Positions 17,131 to 27,103 of a stretch of DNA of 64,000 bases are shown here, one piece after another. The stretch comes from Halobellus captivus (GTDB taxonomy: Archaea > Halobacteriota > Halobacteria > Halobacteriales > Haloferacaceae). Positions within the stretch are counted from its first letter, which is position 1. Every line of letters starts with the position of its first letter. The notes under the pieces are model-generated. The model made no database searches. It was not told the DNA's origin and saw only the letters and a list, made by a program, of their open reading frames with translations. The DNA lies in contig NZ_VJXQ01000005.1 of assembly GCF_007655485.1 (NCBI RefSeq), positions 39,388 to 103,387 on the forward strand. The letters are read 5' to 3'. The translations under genes were made by a program, and so were the position numbers.

Positions 17131-18063
17131 TCATTCATACCCGACTGTTGGATATAGTGTCAGTATACGAGGGAACTTATCATACTCTTTAACTCTTGTA
17201 ACCATCTCTTGTTGGAAAGCACGAGAGCAGATCACGACGATGTCCGGTGGATTTTCTGATATAGCATCTAGTGGGCGAACTGGGACCTCTCCTCCAGAAA
17301 GCGTCGTTCCGATCTTGTCCGTTGATTCGTCAACGGCATACGAGACTGAAAACCTCACGGATTCCACTTCGAGAACCTCTTCGGCGTGGTTCCCAGCACC
17401 AAATAGAACTACCGATCGGTTCTGTTCCTGCCACACACTCGCACACTCGGAAATGTCAGACTGTATCCTGCGTCGACGGGAAGAACGGTATTTGGAGAGG
17501 TGTATATTGAACGGTAGTATTCTATACGAATTATAATAGAATTTGGTCCCCCTATTTATGACAAAACTAAGAGATCCATATTGTATGTAATCCAAAATTC
17601 CACATATAGTATACCCTGATTTTTGAAAGAGTTTTTTAGAAGCGTGATTCTTAGCATCCACATCAGCGTAGATCCGTTCGATTCCTTCTGTAGTAGCGAA
17701 TCGGTCAATGTATTTTAGTACCTCCAATGCAATTCCCTGTCCCCGATATTCTGTTTCTGTCTTCACGTTGTACACATAACCTCCATTCGCGCAAATATCG
17801 ATGGCTAATTCTTTTCTAGGATGCTCAAAATATTGTGAAGTAGAAATACAGGAATGATGTACTGGATGGCCTTCTTGGCGGGCGATAATACAATAATCTG
17901 CCTCACGTAATCTGTTAACATCAATACTCGAATATTTTTTAGATTCAGTATAGTATTGAAGATCTTGTGGAGACAACATACCAATATCAATATTAGCAAG
18001 ATCGCAATATGTGTTAGAAATCTCTTTTCTAAAAATGAGTTCACGACTTATTTTAGTATTCAT
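17131..18063 (-). CDS. GNAT acetyltransferase fused to a C-terminal Rossmann-like domain
   Basis: 310 residues from the ATG at 18063, which overlaps the ATP-grasp stop by 11 bases. An upstream start at 18138 would lie deep inside that gene. The N-terminal part is a GNAT domain with the acetyl-CoA loop TEYRGQGIALEVLKYID and the later VDAKNHASKKLFQKSGY motif, the position of PseH/SpsD N-acetyltransferase in this pathway. The C-terminal about 110 residues form a separate module beginning VVLFGAGNHAEEVLEVE and ending DIVVICSRAFQQEMVTRV, a nucleotide- or sugar-binding Rossmann fold. The fusion is unusual. AT-rich codon use suggests transfer. Confidence 0.8.
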   Translation of the reverse strand: MNTKISRELIFRKEISNTYCDLANIDIGMLSPQDLQYYTESKKYSSIDVNRLREADYCIIARQEGHPVHHSCISTSQYFEHPRKELAIDICANGGYVYNVKTETEYRGQGIALEVLKYIDRFATTEGIERIYADVDAKNHASKKLFQKSGYTICGILDYIQYGSLSFVINRGTKFYYNSYRILPFNIHLSKYRSSRRRRIQSDISECASVWQEQNRSVVLFGAGNHAEEVLEVESVRFSVSYAVDESTDKIGTTLSGGEVPVRPLDAISENPPDIVVICSRAFQQEMVTRVKEYDKFPRILTLYPTVGYE

Positions 18064-19096
18064 ATATTTCCTGCCAACACCGATGCATACGGATCTCTTC
18101 AAAATTTTGCTCAGTGGGAATTTCTTGATCAAGAGCATTTAAGATACCATACAAGAGGAGATTAATTCCCGAGTTGCTATTGACCGAAATAAGACCGGAG
18201 ATACGTGGGTTGATTTCATATGGTAACAGAGTTCGCGATGAGGAATTTGTGTATGCCAAATCAATATTCACGTTTTGACTAAATTCAAACGTGTCTGCTA
18301 TCTCTTTCACTTTTCGTTGTATTTCTACATTATACTCAACTTCACCGACTTGAATTTGTCCCACATCAGGCTCTACTTGTCGAATAGGTATCTGATATAT
18401 AGATTTTCCGTTAATTGAAAAACTATCAACACTGTAATGTGGACCATCTAGATATTCCATCGCAAGAAGATCTGGAAACGATTCTCCATCGGTCAAAAGT
18501 TCACGTAGAACCTCATATGGAAGAGTGTGTAAACCCTTTTTATTCATAACGAGGTCTTGTGTTGGTCTTTTCTCAGATACCTTCCAAAATCCCCGAGCAG
18601 CACGCTGCCTCCGCGGTTTGATAACAATATCATTTTCTGGATATCCCAATTTATTAACAACAGAATCAAGATCAGTTAATGAATTTGGCAAAAAGAATTC
18701 CGGTACAGAAACTCCTTCATTATCCAGATATTCCAGCATTGATCCCTTATCCGACGCGATCTCTACGAGATCACCGTCAGGAGTCAATACCTCCGTATCG
18801 ACTGATCGGAATTCGTCCTTGTGTTTGCTGAGAGAGCGAGTCTCCTGATCACTCAACGGGACGACGACATCAATCGTTTCAGACTCAACGATCTCCAGCA
18901 CGCGCGGGATGTACTCGTCCTCTAATCCACCAGGAACAGTATAGAATTCGTCGACGAACTTCCGACCGACCGCGTTTGGATCCATATCGACACCCACGAT
19001 GTGGAAGTCGTGATCCGGCTCACTTCGAAGACAATCGATGATTCCGGGGATGATCTGGCCACCACAACTCGTGATTGCAACCGTAATTTCCATCAA
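18053..19096 (-). CDS. ATP-grasp ligase (carbamoyl-phosphate synthase-like)
   Basis: 347 residues; MM at the start leaves two adjacent choices. The N-terminal Rossmann-like pre-ATP-grasp domain reads ITVAITSCGGQIIPGIIDCL. The central ATP-grasp fold has VIKPRRQRAARGF, LAMEYLDGPHYSVDSF and the metal/ATP-binding LPYEINPRISG near 300. Such enzymes join a carboxylate to an amine through an acyl phosphate. Located between the PseG-like and GNAT genes, it probably attaches an amino acid or other acyl group to the C5 or C7 amine of the nonulosonic acid or its precursor. That substrate is inference. It is 34 bases from the hydrolase gene. Confidence 0.85.
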   Translation of the reverse strand: MMEITVAITSCGGQIIPGIIDCLRSEPDHDFHIVGVDMDPNAVGRKFVDEFYTVPGGLEDEYIPRVLEIVESETIDVVVPLSDQETRSLSKHKDEFRSVDTEVLTPDGDLVEIASDKGSMLEYLDNEGVSVPEFFLPNSLTDLDSVVNKLGYPENDIVIKPRRQRAARGFWKVSEKRPTQDLVMNKKGLHTLPYEVLRELLTDGESFPDLLAMEYLDGPHYSVDSFSINGKSIYQIPIRQVEPDVGQIQVGEVEYNVEIQRKVKEIADTFEFSQNVNIDLAYTNSSSRTLLPYEINPRISGLISVNSNSGINLLLYGILNALDQEIPTEQNFEEIRMHRCWQEIYEY

Positions 19097-19130
19097 TTCA
19101 ATTTTACACGTGACAGTGATAATTATTCTG

Positions 19131-20123
19131 CTATAGGTCGAGACGCGCTTTTATTTCACGTGCGATTCGTTTGGACCCCTTTCCATCGACGAGTTCGGCA
19201 AATCGATCTCGGAGGGATACACGTGTTCCGTGATCTGAAACCAACGCCTGAAGATTTATCCTCAGCCGCGTACAGGAGTCAGAACGATTGAGATACGGCA
19301 CGCCCACGTGTTTCGATATCTTGTCTGCCGTTTCTCGTTCGAGATTGTTTCGTGTGACTCCGACAAAGGGGGTTTTCGTCGCTATCAACTCGTACGCTGT
19401 CGTCCCGAACCCCGAGATAGCGACATCTGCGTTGAACATCTGTATCGGAAGATCATCAGGGTTTCGTTGAATATCGTACGACCCACCCAACGTGTCCCGA
19501 GTGTGGTTGATTGCCTTGATATTTTCGTTTCCGGGCCCGACCACGACTGTTACCTTCACACCAAGTCCTTCGAACGCGTTCATCGCTGCGGGGGTGAGGT
19601 TATGAGGGTCCGATCCACCCATAAGAATGATTCCTCGTTCAAGCTCTTGCGGACACTTTTTCGAACGGGATGCTAGCGACGGGAACGGCTGTCTAAGTGG
19701 AAGGTAGTCCGGTCCGAGACACCAGATGGGTTCCTCATCGACCCATTTGTACTCCTCGTCCTTGGCGAAGAAGTGGCCGTTGACGAGGATATCGCATGCA
19801 AGCGTGTTACGCGCGCTTCCCAAAAACACGGCTAATAATGCTTCCTCACGCAAGGTCCGTTGGAGTTTGACTGGCGCATCGGGGAGATCGAGAAAGATCG
19901 CATCGGGAGAGAGCTCCCTCACAGTGGAGAGGAGTTCGTCTCGGCCATCCATTTCAATAATCTCTGCTTGATCAATACAGACTGAGGAGGCTGGCTCAGG
20001 TGTTTCAGTCAAATACGAGACTGAAAACCCGGATTCGTGTAATGCTCTTGCGACCGTATTCGACCGGAACAAGTGTCCGTATCCCATTTTCGTGTTTCCA
20101 TCTGCTCTGATCGCGACGCGCAT
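19131..20123 (-). CDS. pseG: UDP-sugar hydrolase of PseG/SpsG type
   Basis: 330 residues. The start MRVAIRADGNTKMGYGHLFR matches the PseG/SpsG signature (RAD..TKMGxGHxxR), with the catalytic His in GYGHL. A GT-B-like C-terminal domain has ILMGGSDPHNLTPAAMNAFE, ISGFGTTAYELIATKTPFVG and a nucleotide-binding loop. PseG removes UDP from the diacetamido-trideoxy-hexose to feed the NeuB-type synthase. The start codon shares one base with the stop of the upstream gene (TGATG). A PseG-type hydrolase rather than a LegG/NeuC-type epimerase points to the pseudaminic/Sps branch. Confidence 0.9.
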   Translation of the reverse strand: MRVAIRADGNTKMGYGHLFRSNTVARALHESGFSVSYLTETPEPASSVCIDQAEIIEMDGRDELLSTVRELSPDAIFLDLPDAPVKLQRTLREEALLAVFLGSARNTLACDILVNGHFFAKDEEYKWVDEEPIWCLGPDYLPLRQPFPSLASRSKKCPQELERGIILMGGSDPHNLTPAAMNAFEGLGVKVTVVVGPGNENIKAINHTRDTLGGSYDIQRNPDDLPIQMFNADVAISGFGTTAYELIATKTPFVGVTRNNLERETADKISKHVGVPYLNRSDSCTRLRINLQALVSDHGTRVSLRDRFAELVDGKGSKRIAREIKARLDL

Positions 20124-20869
20124 CAGACTAATTTTTGCTCCACGTGTTGATTAATTGTTTCAAGTGCATATTCATCAATATACTTGATCACATCTCGGAC
20201 AGTCAGTAGGTCTTGGTGATCGATCTCTCTATATATCTTTTCGAGCAACTGATAATCTGCAGGTTCATCCAACGTAAGTCGGAGGTCTGTCCGGTTCTGA
20301 AGTTGTGCTTCCTGAAATAGCTCATTAGAATCAAGGTTGTACAGATCGAATTCATCAGGGTGTTCGCGGTAATACGGAGTGACGTGTTCTCGATGGTGTG
20401 GTTCGTTCGCTCTACGACTCATTCGTTCGAACGATTCTGTAGTGAAAGCCTCACAGGTCACGCCGCGAGGGAACGTCCGTTCAAGGCCAGCACAAACGTA
20501 GTCAACATCCTTTGTCCGAATGCGTTCGACAGCTGTATCGATAAATGTCGGCGAAATAAGCGGACAATCCCCCGTTATCCGTAGGACAATATCCGGATTG
20601 TGTTTTGTCACGGCGTGTTCGAATCGACCTAGGACGTCCGACTCACTCCCTCTGATCACGTCAGCTCCGAACACCGGCGCGTACCGTTCGATAACATCAT
20701 CGGGCTTCTCGGTCGACGTCGCGACGATCGTCTCCTTGACATAGTCAGCAGAGGATACTCGATCAACGACGTGATTAAGCACGTGACAGCCATCGAGCGG
20801 GTACATTACTTTGCCCGGTAGTCGAGTTGAGCCGATGCGTGCTTGGATGATCGCAGCGGTTTGATGCAT
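20123..20869 (-). CDS. spsF: SpsF/PseF-like CMP-nonulosonate cytidylyltransferase
   Basis: 248 residues. The nucleotide-binding start AAIIQARIGSTRLPGKVM and the LRITGDCPLISPTFID motif are those of the SpsF family of GT-A-fold cytidylyltransferases. It would activate the finished acid with CTP for transfer. It is the first gene of the minus-strand operon spsF-pseG-ATP grasp-GNAT. It resembles Bacillus subtilis SpsF more than the NeuA-type PseF. IS6 debris begins 73 bases upstream of its start, so its promoter lies in that narrow gap. Confidence 0.88.
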   Translation of the reverse strand: MHQTAAIIQARIGSTRLPGKVMYPLDGCHVLNHVVDRVSSADYVKETIVATSTEKPDDVIERYAPVFGADVIRGSESDVLGRFEHAVTKHNPDIVLRITGDCPLISPTFIDTAVERIRTKDVDYVCAGLERTFPRGVTCEAFTTESFERMSRRANEPHHREHVTPYYREHPDEFDLYNLDSNELFQEAQLQNRTDLRLTLDEPADYQLLEKIYREIDHQDLLTVRDVIKYIDEYALETINQHVEQKLV

Positions 20870-20941
20870 TAACTAGTGATCTTCCTCATTGGATTTAGAT
20901 ATATTGATGTGGTAACAACTAATGTACGTCGGCTGGGTCAA

Positions 20942-21500
20942 GGCACTGTCCAAATAAGGTCAAAGAGTGAGGTGAACGTAGTTTCTTGGTGCCTATGCCA
21001 GAAACCAGCCGCCTCATCGGATGTAGCGACTAGATAGAGTTAGGATTTGTGGGGCCAGAGACGGCACCCAAGTCGGCGATGAAGTTGGGTATCCACTCCA
21101 TTTGGGGGTTATTGCTGTCAGATACCGTTTCGGTCATCGCTGGCCTGGGTATCGACTGGTGTCGCTCCACCGTTCACAACTGAGTGCAGAAGGGTGGCCT
21201 ACAGCTCACCGATGTCCGGTTTATGTCACAGTTGACGACACTGTGATCCGAATCGACGACCAACGATAATTGCTGTACGCTGTGGTCAACCCCCATACCA
21301 ACGAATTCCACCACGTCAAACTCGAGCCACAACAAACCACGGCCTCTCCTTAATTTCTCTTCAGCGAGTTATACAAGAAAAACGACGTCTCCGACGCCGT
21401 ATTTCTCATTGATGGCGCCCAGTGGCTCCAAGAAGCGTGCCGGTGCCACGAGTGCCGAATACCAACACAAAGCATACGGGAAAAAGAATTTATTTGGATA
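20942..21500 (+). pseudogene. IS6-family element remnant with decayed transposase
   Basis: An IS end, ggcactgtccaaataaggtc, is at 20942. About 50 bases further on, MPETSRLIGCSD begins a transposase frame that resembles the intact one (MAEIARLSGCTDWIDL). It then carries several stops and frameshifts: AMKLGIHSIWGLLLSDTVSV, LYAVVNPHTNEFHH and AVFLIDGAQWLQEACR remain legible in shifted frames. The element is truncated just before the flippase stop; no right inverted repeat is seen. Confidence 0.8.
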
Positions 21501-21523
21501 GTATTCCATCATAAATCAAAATG

Positions 21524-23032
21524 TTATATATTTTTAACTATATAAGTAAAATATTCTCTAAACGGACTTGGAATATTATCGATGTTATTATAAATATCTG
21601 TTCGGTCGAGGGCACCAGTTTTGACTGATAAAATGAAATAGATTATAAGTCCGACTGGTGGAATTAAGAGAATTGATTGGATTGGCGAAGTTAGTATTTG
21701 ATCAAGAACAAAAATAAGTATACTTGATACAATAGCAGTAGTACTTATTTGAAAGAGACGAAGATCCGTGATAGGGTTGTACCCAATCCTAAAAGAAGCA
21801 TAAATATGGAATAATGCCATCGAAAAATATCCTATCGATGTACTGACTGCGGCCCCAACCATACCAAATTGTGGTATAAATAGAATATTAAGTACAAGAT
21901 TAATTCCGGCTGCAGTTCCTGTTGCAACAATTAATATTAATAGATCTCCTTTGCCTTGACCAATTGCTATTAACGGGCGTGCTATTCCATATCCGATGAC
22001 CCCAGGTAGTAATAAAATTAGTGGATAAATTGATGGAATAAACTCTTTGCCATAGTATATAGGAATGAATGAATCTGCTAACACACCTAATCCAATAGCA
22101 AGTAAAGTGATGAATAATAAATTATATCTAGTTATTTTTGAAGACAAATCAGATATTTGATCTATTTTCTCATTAGACCATAATGTAGATGTCGAATTTA
22201 GAAGAACCACTTGAAGAGCTAAAGGACCAAACCAAAGAAATTCGGCTACTACTAGGGCTGCCTTATAATATCCTATTTGATCACTTGGAACATATATTTT
22301 TAATAATAAAATGTCTATATGGTATAAAGACATAAATAAGAGAGATAGAACTACAGTGAGTGAATTAAAACCAATTAAATTTTTATATGGGAAATCGGAT
22401 GGTGTTGGGGAAAACACAGAAAACACATTCACATGTTTCCTTACCACCATTAGACTAATTAGTATGATTATTACTCCCGCTATAATTTCACCAAGTAATA
22501 CGCCTCTGAGCCCATATCCGAGATAGGCTAAACTCAATCCGATAATCGCAAAAAGGATTTTTTTCACTACTTTCAGTGGTTCACCGATATGTTCTAGATG
22601 AAATCCATGTAATGTACTGCGTAAAATTGAGGAAACCTGGCGAGTGAGAATAAGTCCACCCAGAAGGTAGTAGTATAATGGAGGAACTGAACTCATTGTT
22701 TCCTGGAAGAGTGAAATTTTTGGCAAAAGGGAATAAATTATAAACACTGATATAGCTAAAACAATACCCAATCGGACATAAAAACTAAAAACGGATTCCT
22801 CCCAATTTGGGGAAGAACGATTTTCTGCGATGTATTTTCTCATTCCATCATAGATACCAGCATTAATTACAACAAGAGTAAGTCCAGCTAAAGACATCAA
22901 AAAGGCATATTCTCCATACAAAGAGCTTCCTAGGAGGCGTACTAATGCTGGTGTTAAGACTAATGCTACTAATACACCCCCAATCCTTGAAGAAATGACT
23001 GCAATAAACCCTTTTCTAAGTTTAGATACCAT
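21524..23032 (-). CDS. oligosaccharide flippase (Wzx-like, MVF/MOP superfamily)
   Basis: 502 residues, very AT-rich for a haloarchaeon. It starts MVSKLRKGFIAVISSRIGGV and has about 12-14 hydrophobic helices spread over the full length, with an N-terminal LVRLLGSSLYGEYAFLMSLAGL segment typical of polysaccharide (RfbX/Wzx) flippases. It would move a lipid-linked glycan across the membrane. It is transcribed in the same direction as the sulfatase-like gene 67 bases upstream. No charged catalytic motif is expected in this family. Confidence 0.9.
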   Translation of the reverse strand: MVSKLRKGFIAVISSRIGGVLVALVLTPALVRLLGSSLYGEYAFLMSLAGLTLVVINAGIYDGMRKYIAENRSSPNWEESVFSFYVRLGIVLAISVFIIYSLLPKISLFQETMSSVPPLYYYLLGGLILTRQVSSILRSTLHGFHLEHIGEPLKVVKKILFAIIGLSLAYLGYGLRGVLLGEIIAGVIIILISLMVVRKHVNVFSVFSPTPSDFPYKNLIGFNSLTVVLSLLFMSLYHIDILLLKIYVPSDQIGYYKAALVVAEFLWFGPLALQVVLLNSTSTLWSNEKIDQISDLSSKITRYNLLFITLLAIGLGVLADSFIPIYYGKEFIPSIYPLILLLPGVIGYGIARPLIAIGQGKGDLLILIVATGTAAGINLVLNILFIPQFGMVGAAVSTSIGYFSMALFHIYASFRIGYNPITDLRLFQISTTAIVSSILIFVLDQILTSPIQSILLIPPVGLIIYFILSVKTGALDRTDIYNNIDNIPSPFREYFTYIVKNI

Positions 23033-23099
23033 CAGTAAATAATAGAATATTTTAGTGGATAGTTCTCAATTCTTTGAGATTATCATATTATCCAAAATA

Positions 23100-24071
23100 C
23101 TAGGTTCTCATATAGCCAAGAGCTGCGAGCCGTTCAGAAACCTCTTTTTTATCTAATTCTGATGAGTCCCTTGGAGATCCAGATTCAATTATCCTTCGGT
23201 TCCCGTTTGTATATTCTAACCAAGGAACAGTTAGTAACTCGTCTACATGGATTCCAACATGATGATCCCAGTATTTGATCGGGATTGGTCGAGCTCTGCT
23301 TCCAAGCATTTCGCCGTGGTCAGACGTAACTATATGTTTACCTTCTATCTGAGACATCAACCTATCCACATATGGAAGTGCTAATTTTAAATTGTCCTCA
23401 TATGCACGCCACCAGTCTTCTTTATTAGTTAGTTCTTCACCGATAAAAATCTTCCAATGTTCAAATAGCGACCTCTCTGGAGGAGGTGTCTTTCCAGGTC
23501 CGATAATGGTCCCCTTTGCTGAATCAGAAATAAATGGACCATGTGGTTGCATATAATGAACTATTATGCGTTTGTTTGGGTATCGTTGAACTGTATTTAT
23601 TGCGGCCTCTGTTACTGCTTTTGGAGGTACAGTTTGTAAATTATCATCCCAATCACTCTCCCATACAGATATTACATCATAGAATTTCGAATTCAAATGT
23701 TCTTTCCAACGAGAATACTGTGGATTTGCTGTCACATAGAGAGTATCAGTCATATTTTTGTTTCTGAAATTCCCTCGCAAAAACTCACGGGTTCCAGCGC
23801 CTCTTGAGAGCCGAGAATTAAGTGACCCCGGAAGATTACTACATTTAGCAAAAACATCATATCGACAAGAATCCAAAATAGTAAGTATATCCCAATCTTC
23901 CGATAAAACATCAACCCCATTAGGGTAGTAGTCCGTTTGTAACCGTGAATAATGAATACGTGCGTTGAGTTCCATTGGTACTTCTTTTGGTCGACCAATT
24001 GCCTTTTTAATTTTATTTAGCATACAGTGATGTAGCAATTCTCTTGAATAAAAATATGGTTCTATAGGCAA
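23100..24071 (-). CDS. sulfatase-like protein (alkaline phosphatase superfamily)
   Basis: 323 residues (an alternative start at 24023 would remove 16). The N-terminal region reads DILTILDSCRYDVFAKCSNL, where a metal-binding Asp is expected. VHYMQPHGPF and IVTSDHGEMLGSRARP supply the later metal ligands of the superfamily, followed by WDHHVGIH. The classical C-x-P-S-R sulfatase nucleophile is absent. It is probably a phosphoglycan or sulfate/phosphotransferase acting on surface glycan. It ends ERLAALGYMRT, a tail shared in kind with the proteins at 29211 and 31963. It belongs to the AT-rich island. Confidence 0.82.
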   Translation of the reverse strand: MPIEPYFYSRELLHHCMLNKIKKAIGRPKEVPMELNARIHYSRLQTDYYPNGVDVLSEDWDILTILDSCRYDVFAKCSNLPGSLNSRLSRGAGTREFLRGNFRNKNMTDTLYVTANPQYSRWKEHLNSKFYDVISVWESDWDDNLQTVPPKAVTEAAINTVQRYPNKRIIVHYMQPHGPFISDSAKGTIIGPGKTPPPERSLFEHWKIFIGEELTNKEDWWRAYEDNLKLALPYVDRLMSQIEGKHIVTSDHGEMLGSRARPIPIKYWDHHVGIHVDELLTVPWLEYTNGNRRIIESGSPRDSSELDKKEVSERLAALGYMRT

Positions 24072-24533
24072 TATTCCGTACGAGAAAAGGAGATTCCTAA
24101 GCAGCAGTCCGCCACTCAGAATATGACAAGTGAACTACGCTCTTCAGTAGAAGATATTGGTTCTGATTTAGTCTAGTCTGCAGAAAATCGCTGACTGCTC
24201 CGGATCAACAATATGCTACACAAGATTGAATAAACTAAAATAAAACTCACTTTAGCATATTAAATCATCTAGCGCTGAAGCAGTTACTGAAAATTATAGT
24301 GGTCCACAATTGTCTAAACCACGACGATAGTAATCCCAACTTTTCACGAATCGAAGAGCTATGATCTAACCACTAAGGTGTTACAATGACTACGGCTATA
24401 CAATAATTTCGAGCGAGCAACAAATCTATGTTTTCACTCTATACATAATTATTCCATCGCCAACCACGAACGAGGGAACAATCTAGGAAATATCATAATT
24501 ACCGGTGTAGTCGAATTCTATGCCATTCTTAGG
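24072..24533. other. 462-base AT-rich intergenic
   Basis: No ORF, repeat or IS end is recognised. It separates two minus-strand genes and probably holds the promoter of the sulfatase-like/flippase pair. Confidence 0.5.
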
Positions 24534-26372
24534 TTATGTATGAATTGTAGTATTGCCAGAGGAATATATACGATTGGTTGTTGGGATTTGTATATTATAT
24601 GCTTTATTATAATAGTTAAAGTACATTGTTGTTTTACCATTGACTAAACCATCCCTAAACGAATCGATACTTTCTGGATTGTGTTTATTTAATATAGCTT
24701 GAACTTTTTTGTCTCCAGAGATATTCCCGTGTTTAGCTTGCCATATTTCCTCATAGCCTAGGACATAGCTCCCAGTTGTGACATTGTTAGTATGAATAAA
24801 TGCAAATTCAGAGGCCGCCACCTGATTGGATCTCATATATGGTTGAAATTCATCTTCAGATAATTCTGCCTTTGCGACAGATGGCATAAATATTCCGGAT
24901 ATACATACAGTAACAACTAACATAATCGGAAGAATCTTACCAAGGAAAAAAGTCCTGTCAACAGTTTTGTATATTATCCATGCAGCGACTGGGGCAATCA
25001 GAACTGAACCTGCAGCCATTGCTCGTCGGGCGGGGCCCCCAATGGATGTGAAGGTGAGTGCGAAAAAAGTAAAGAACCCTCCCGAAAAAAATATATATTG
25101 AACTGGTTCTTTCTTCTGATTATTATTAAATGATATTGAACATAATACATAACCCGAAAGGATAAGAAGTCCAGCAATGACTAGAATTGGCCCAGCCCAT
25201 AGTAATAACCCTGGAAGATCATAATTGAATAGGGTTATATTTGGTATCCCCGTGACTCCAGTATTATTTACGCTGCTTTGCGCACCACTACTTTGAAATC
25301 CAAGTAGTTCCTCATAGATCCAAAAAATGCGCATACTTTGGAATCTGAGATAGTCTGCAATAATATAATAGTAGACACCAACAACAAGAGAAACAAATAC
25401 CAGCCTTTCATTTATCAGTGAAAATTTATCTTTTGTATTAATATTGAAGAAGGTAAGAAAGTGAATAAAAAGATTACTTATAAATAAAATAGCGAACAGA
25501 CTTGCTAATATTAGTGGAGCGAGGTTCTGAATTGTCACTGCAAAGATAATTAGGAATATTAGAACCACACTATGACGTCGGTCCGTGATTTGTTGTAGTA
25601 ATAAATATACTATTATCGGAAAAAGAGCAGTAAATAGTGCTTGTGCAAATGGCTCTCCAGCTGATTTAATGTGAAAAGCTGCTACGGAGATGAATAAAGC
25701 AGCTAAGAGACCACCACGTCTACTTTCTAGAATATGCTTTCCAAGTAGGTAAACACTTAGAATACCAGTTACAATTGAAATACCTAATGTGAAATAGCCT
25801 ACTTTCAGAGGACTTCCTGTAATCAGTGTAGAGGACGCAGCAAAAACGTGCGCGTGTGGGAAATTCGCATAATAAGTAAAGGTCTCCGGAACGATTTCTC
25901 CAGTGGAGATAATATACGCTGTTGATGCTTGGTGGAACAAATCTTGACCGTAGATCGGAAAGCTAAACCAAACCGTGGCTCTCACTGTCAGAGAAAATAA
26001 TAAAATTTGAATTAATTGAATTGGGACCTGCACAGGTGTGGAAATAAATCGGAATGCTAAAAGACCTGATGTTAAGATTGCAAAGAGATAGTACCAGTCT
26101 ACAATACCCTCACCCCCAATCTGCCCTGTGATCGTGGTAATAGCAATCGCAATAAATACAATTATATTTATATACTTAGGGTACTTGATCTCCTGAACAG
26201 GCTGATTTTTTGATTCTGCACTGACAAATAGCACGAATATTGCAGATGCTATTCCGATTGTCAAAAGAGGGAGTCTGATGAGTTCTGATGAGGTAAATTG
26301 ACTACCAATAAATGCTCCTCCCCCTACACCTACAGCAATAAGTACAAAGGCTATACGATGGGGAAGGTGCAT
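24534..26372 (-). CDS. many-TM membrane protein, candidate GT-C transferase or polymerase
   Basis: 612 residues with about 12-13 hydrophobic helices covering roughly residues 8-490 and an extracytoplasmic tail of about 110 residues. The first large loop contains FSFPIYGQDLFHQASTAYII, with an Asp and His placed as in GT-C glycosyltransferases. Such enzymes use lipid-phosphate sugars on the outer membrane face; Wzy-type polymerases look similar. The function (polymerase, ligase or GT-C transferase) is inferred from topology and its place beside a flippase. It is strongly AT-rich. I do not recognise a specific family. Confidence 0.75.
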   Translation of the reverse strand: MHLPHRIAFVLIAVGVGGGAFIGSQFTSSELIRLPLLTIGIASAIFVLFVSAESKNQPVQEIKYPKYINIIVFIAIAITTITGQIGGEGIVDWYYLFAILTSGLLAFRFISTPVQVPIQLIQILLFSLTVRATVWFSFPIYGQDLFHQASTAYIISTGEIVPETFTYYANFPHAHVFAASSTLITGSPLKVGYFTLGISIVTGILSVYLLGKHILESRRGGLLAALFISVAAFHIKSAGEPFAQALFTALFPIIVYLLLQQITDRRHSVVLIFLIIFAVTIQNLAPLILASLFAILFISNLFIHFLTFFNINTKDKFSLINERLVFVSLVVGVYYYIIADYLRFQSMRIFWIYEELLGFQSSGAQSSVNNTGVTGIPNITLFNYDLPGLLLWAGPILVIAGLLILSGYVLCSISFNNNQKKEPVQYIFFSGGFFTFFALTFTSIGGPARRAMAAGSVLIAPVAAWIIYKTVDRTFFLGKILPIMLVVTVCISGIFMPSVAKAELSEDEFQPYMRSNQVAASEFAFIHTNNVTTGSYVLGYEEIWQAKHGNISGDKKVQAILNKHNPESIDSFRDGLVNGKTTMYFNYYNKAYNIQIPTTNRIYSSGNTTIHT

Positions 26373-27103
26373 AGTAATTACTAATCCTTCCCCATAGATA
26401 TTTATTTTGACCTCAGCAAGACTTATTCAGGTACAGGACATTGTTCAAATTAACTGATTTTGACAGAAAGCTTGTGCGAGGGGCCAAGTTTCGGCGGTTG
26501 AATTCTTTGTAGAGGTATTCGATGGTATCTTGTTCCCGTATGTTTTGTGTTGGAATCGGATTCGTGGCGATAACAGACTTCTTGGAGCCACTGAGCGCCA
26601 TCGACGAGAAACATAGCCTTGGAAACATCGTGTTTCTCGCGTACTCGCCGAGGGAAATTTCAGAGAGACGGAGATTTTGTGCTGTCCTGAGCATAACGTT
26701 GAGAAATACGTTTGTATCGGAGTTAATACAGCGTACAGCTAGTAATTAGTCTGAACTATAGTCTTGTACCGCAACGATGTAATTCGAATTTTGTCCTACT
26801 GTGGACCGTAACTGGCTTCAAAGTCCAATATGAACAGTGGAGCAAGATAGCTAACCGCCAGGCTGCGAGGACTGGGACTGTATTCCCCAGCAATAATGCC
26901 AATTGCAGTGGAATATGAGGCTTTATCGCTGAATAGGGTATTGCCTTCAGCTATTCAAAATCCAACTCTACTCAGTCACTACATTCGATAAGGTGGCGAG
27001 TTTCTATCAGGATATCACGTCTGCATCAATCCTTGAATCTTATTTGGATCTGATTGACGTACAACCAGGATCTACCAGCAACCGTCATCCTTATGTCAAA
27101 GTG
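26373..27103. other. 731-base intergenic with IS6 wreckage and an unidentified coding scrap
   Basis: The first 380 bases are the IS6-family remnant listed separately. On the plus strand about 26945-27112, an open frame reads FKIQLYSVTTFDKVASFYQD and later SASILESYLDLIDVQPG. It looks like the end of a lost gene but has no start and no family I can name. Confidence 0.4.
26413..26750 (-). pseudogene. IS6-family transposase remnant
   Basis: Read on the minus strand in shifting frames, AMFLVDGAQWLQEVCYRH and IEYLYKEFNRRN correspond to VFLVDSAQHLQ and IERIFREFKRR of the intact transposase. An IS-end-like ggacattgttcaaattaactg is at 26436-26456. It is much degraded and truncated at its 5' side. Confidence 0.7.
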
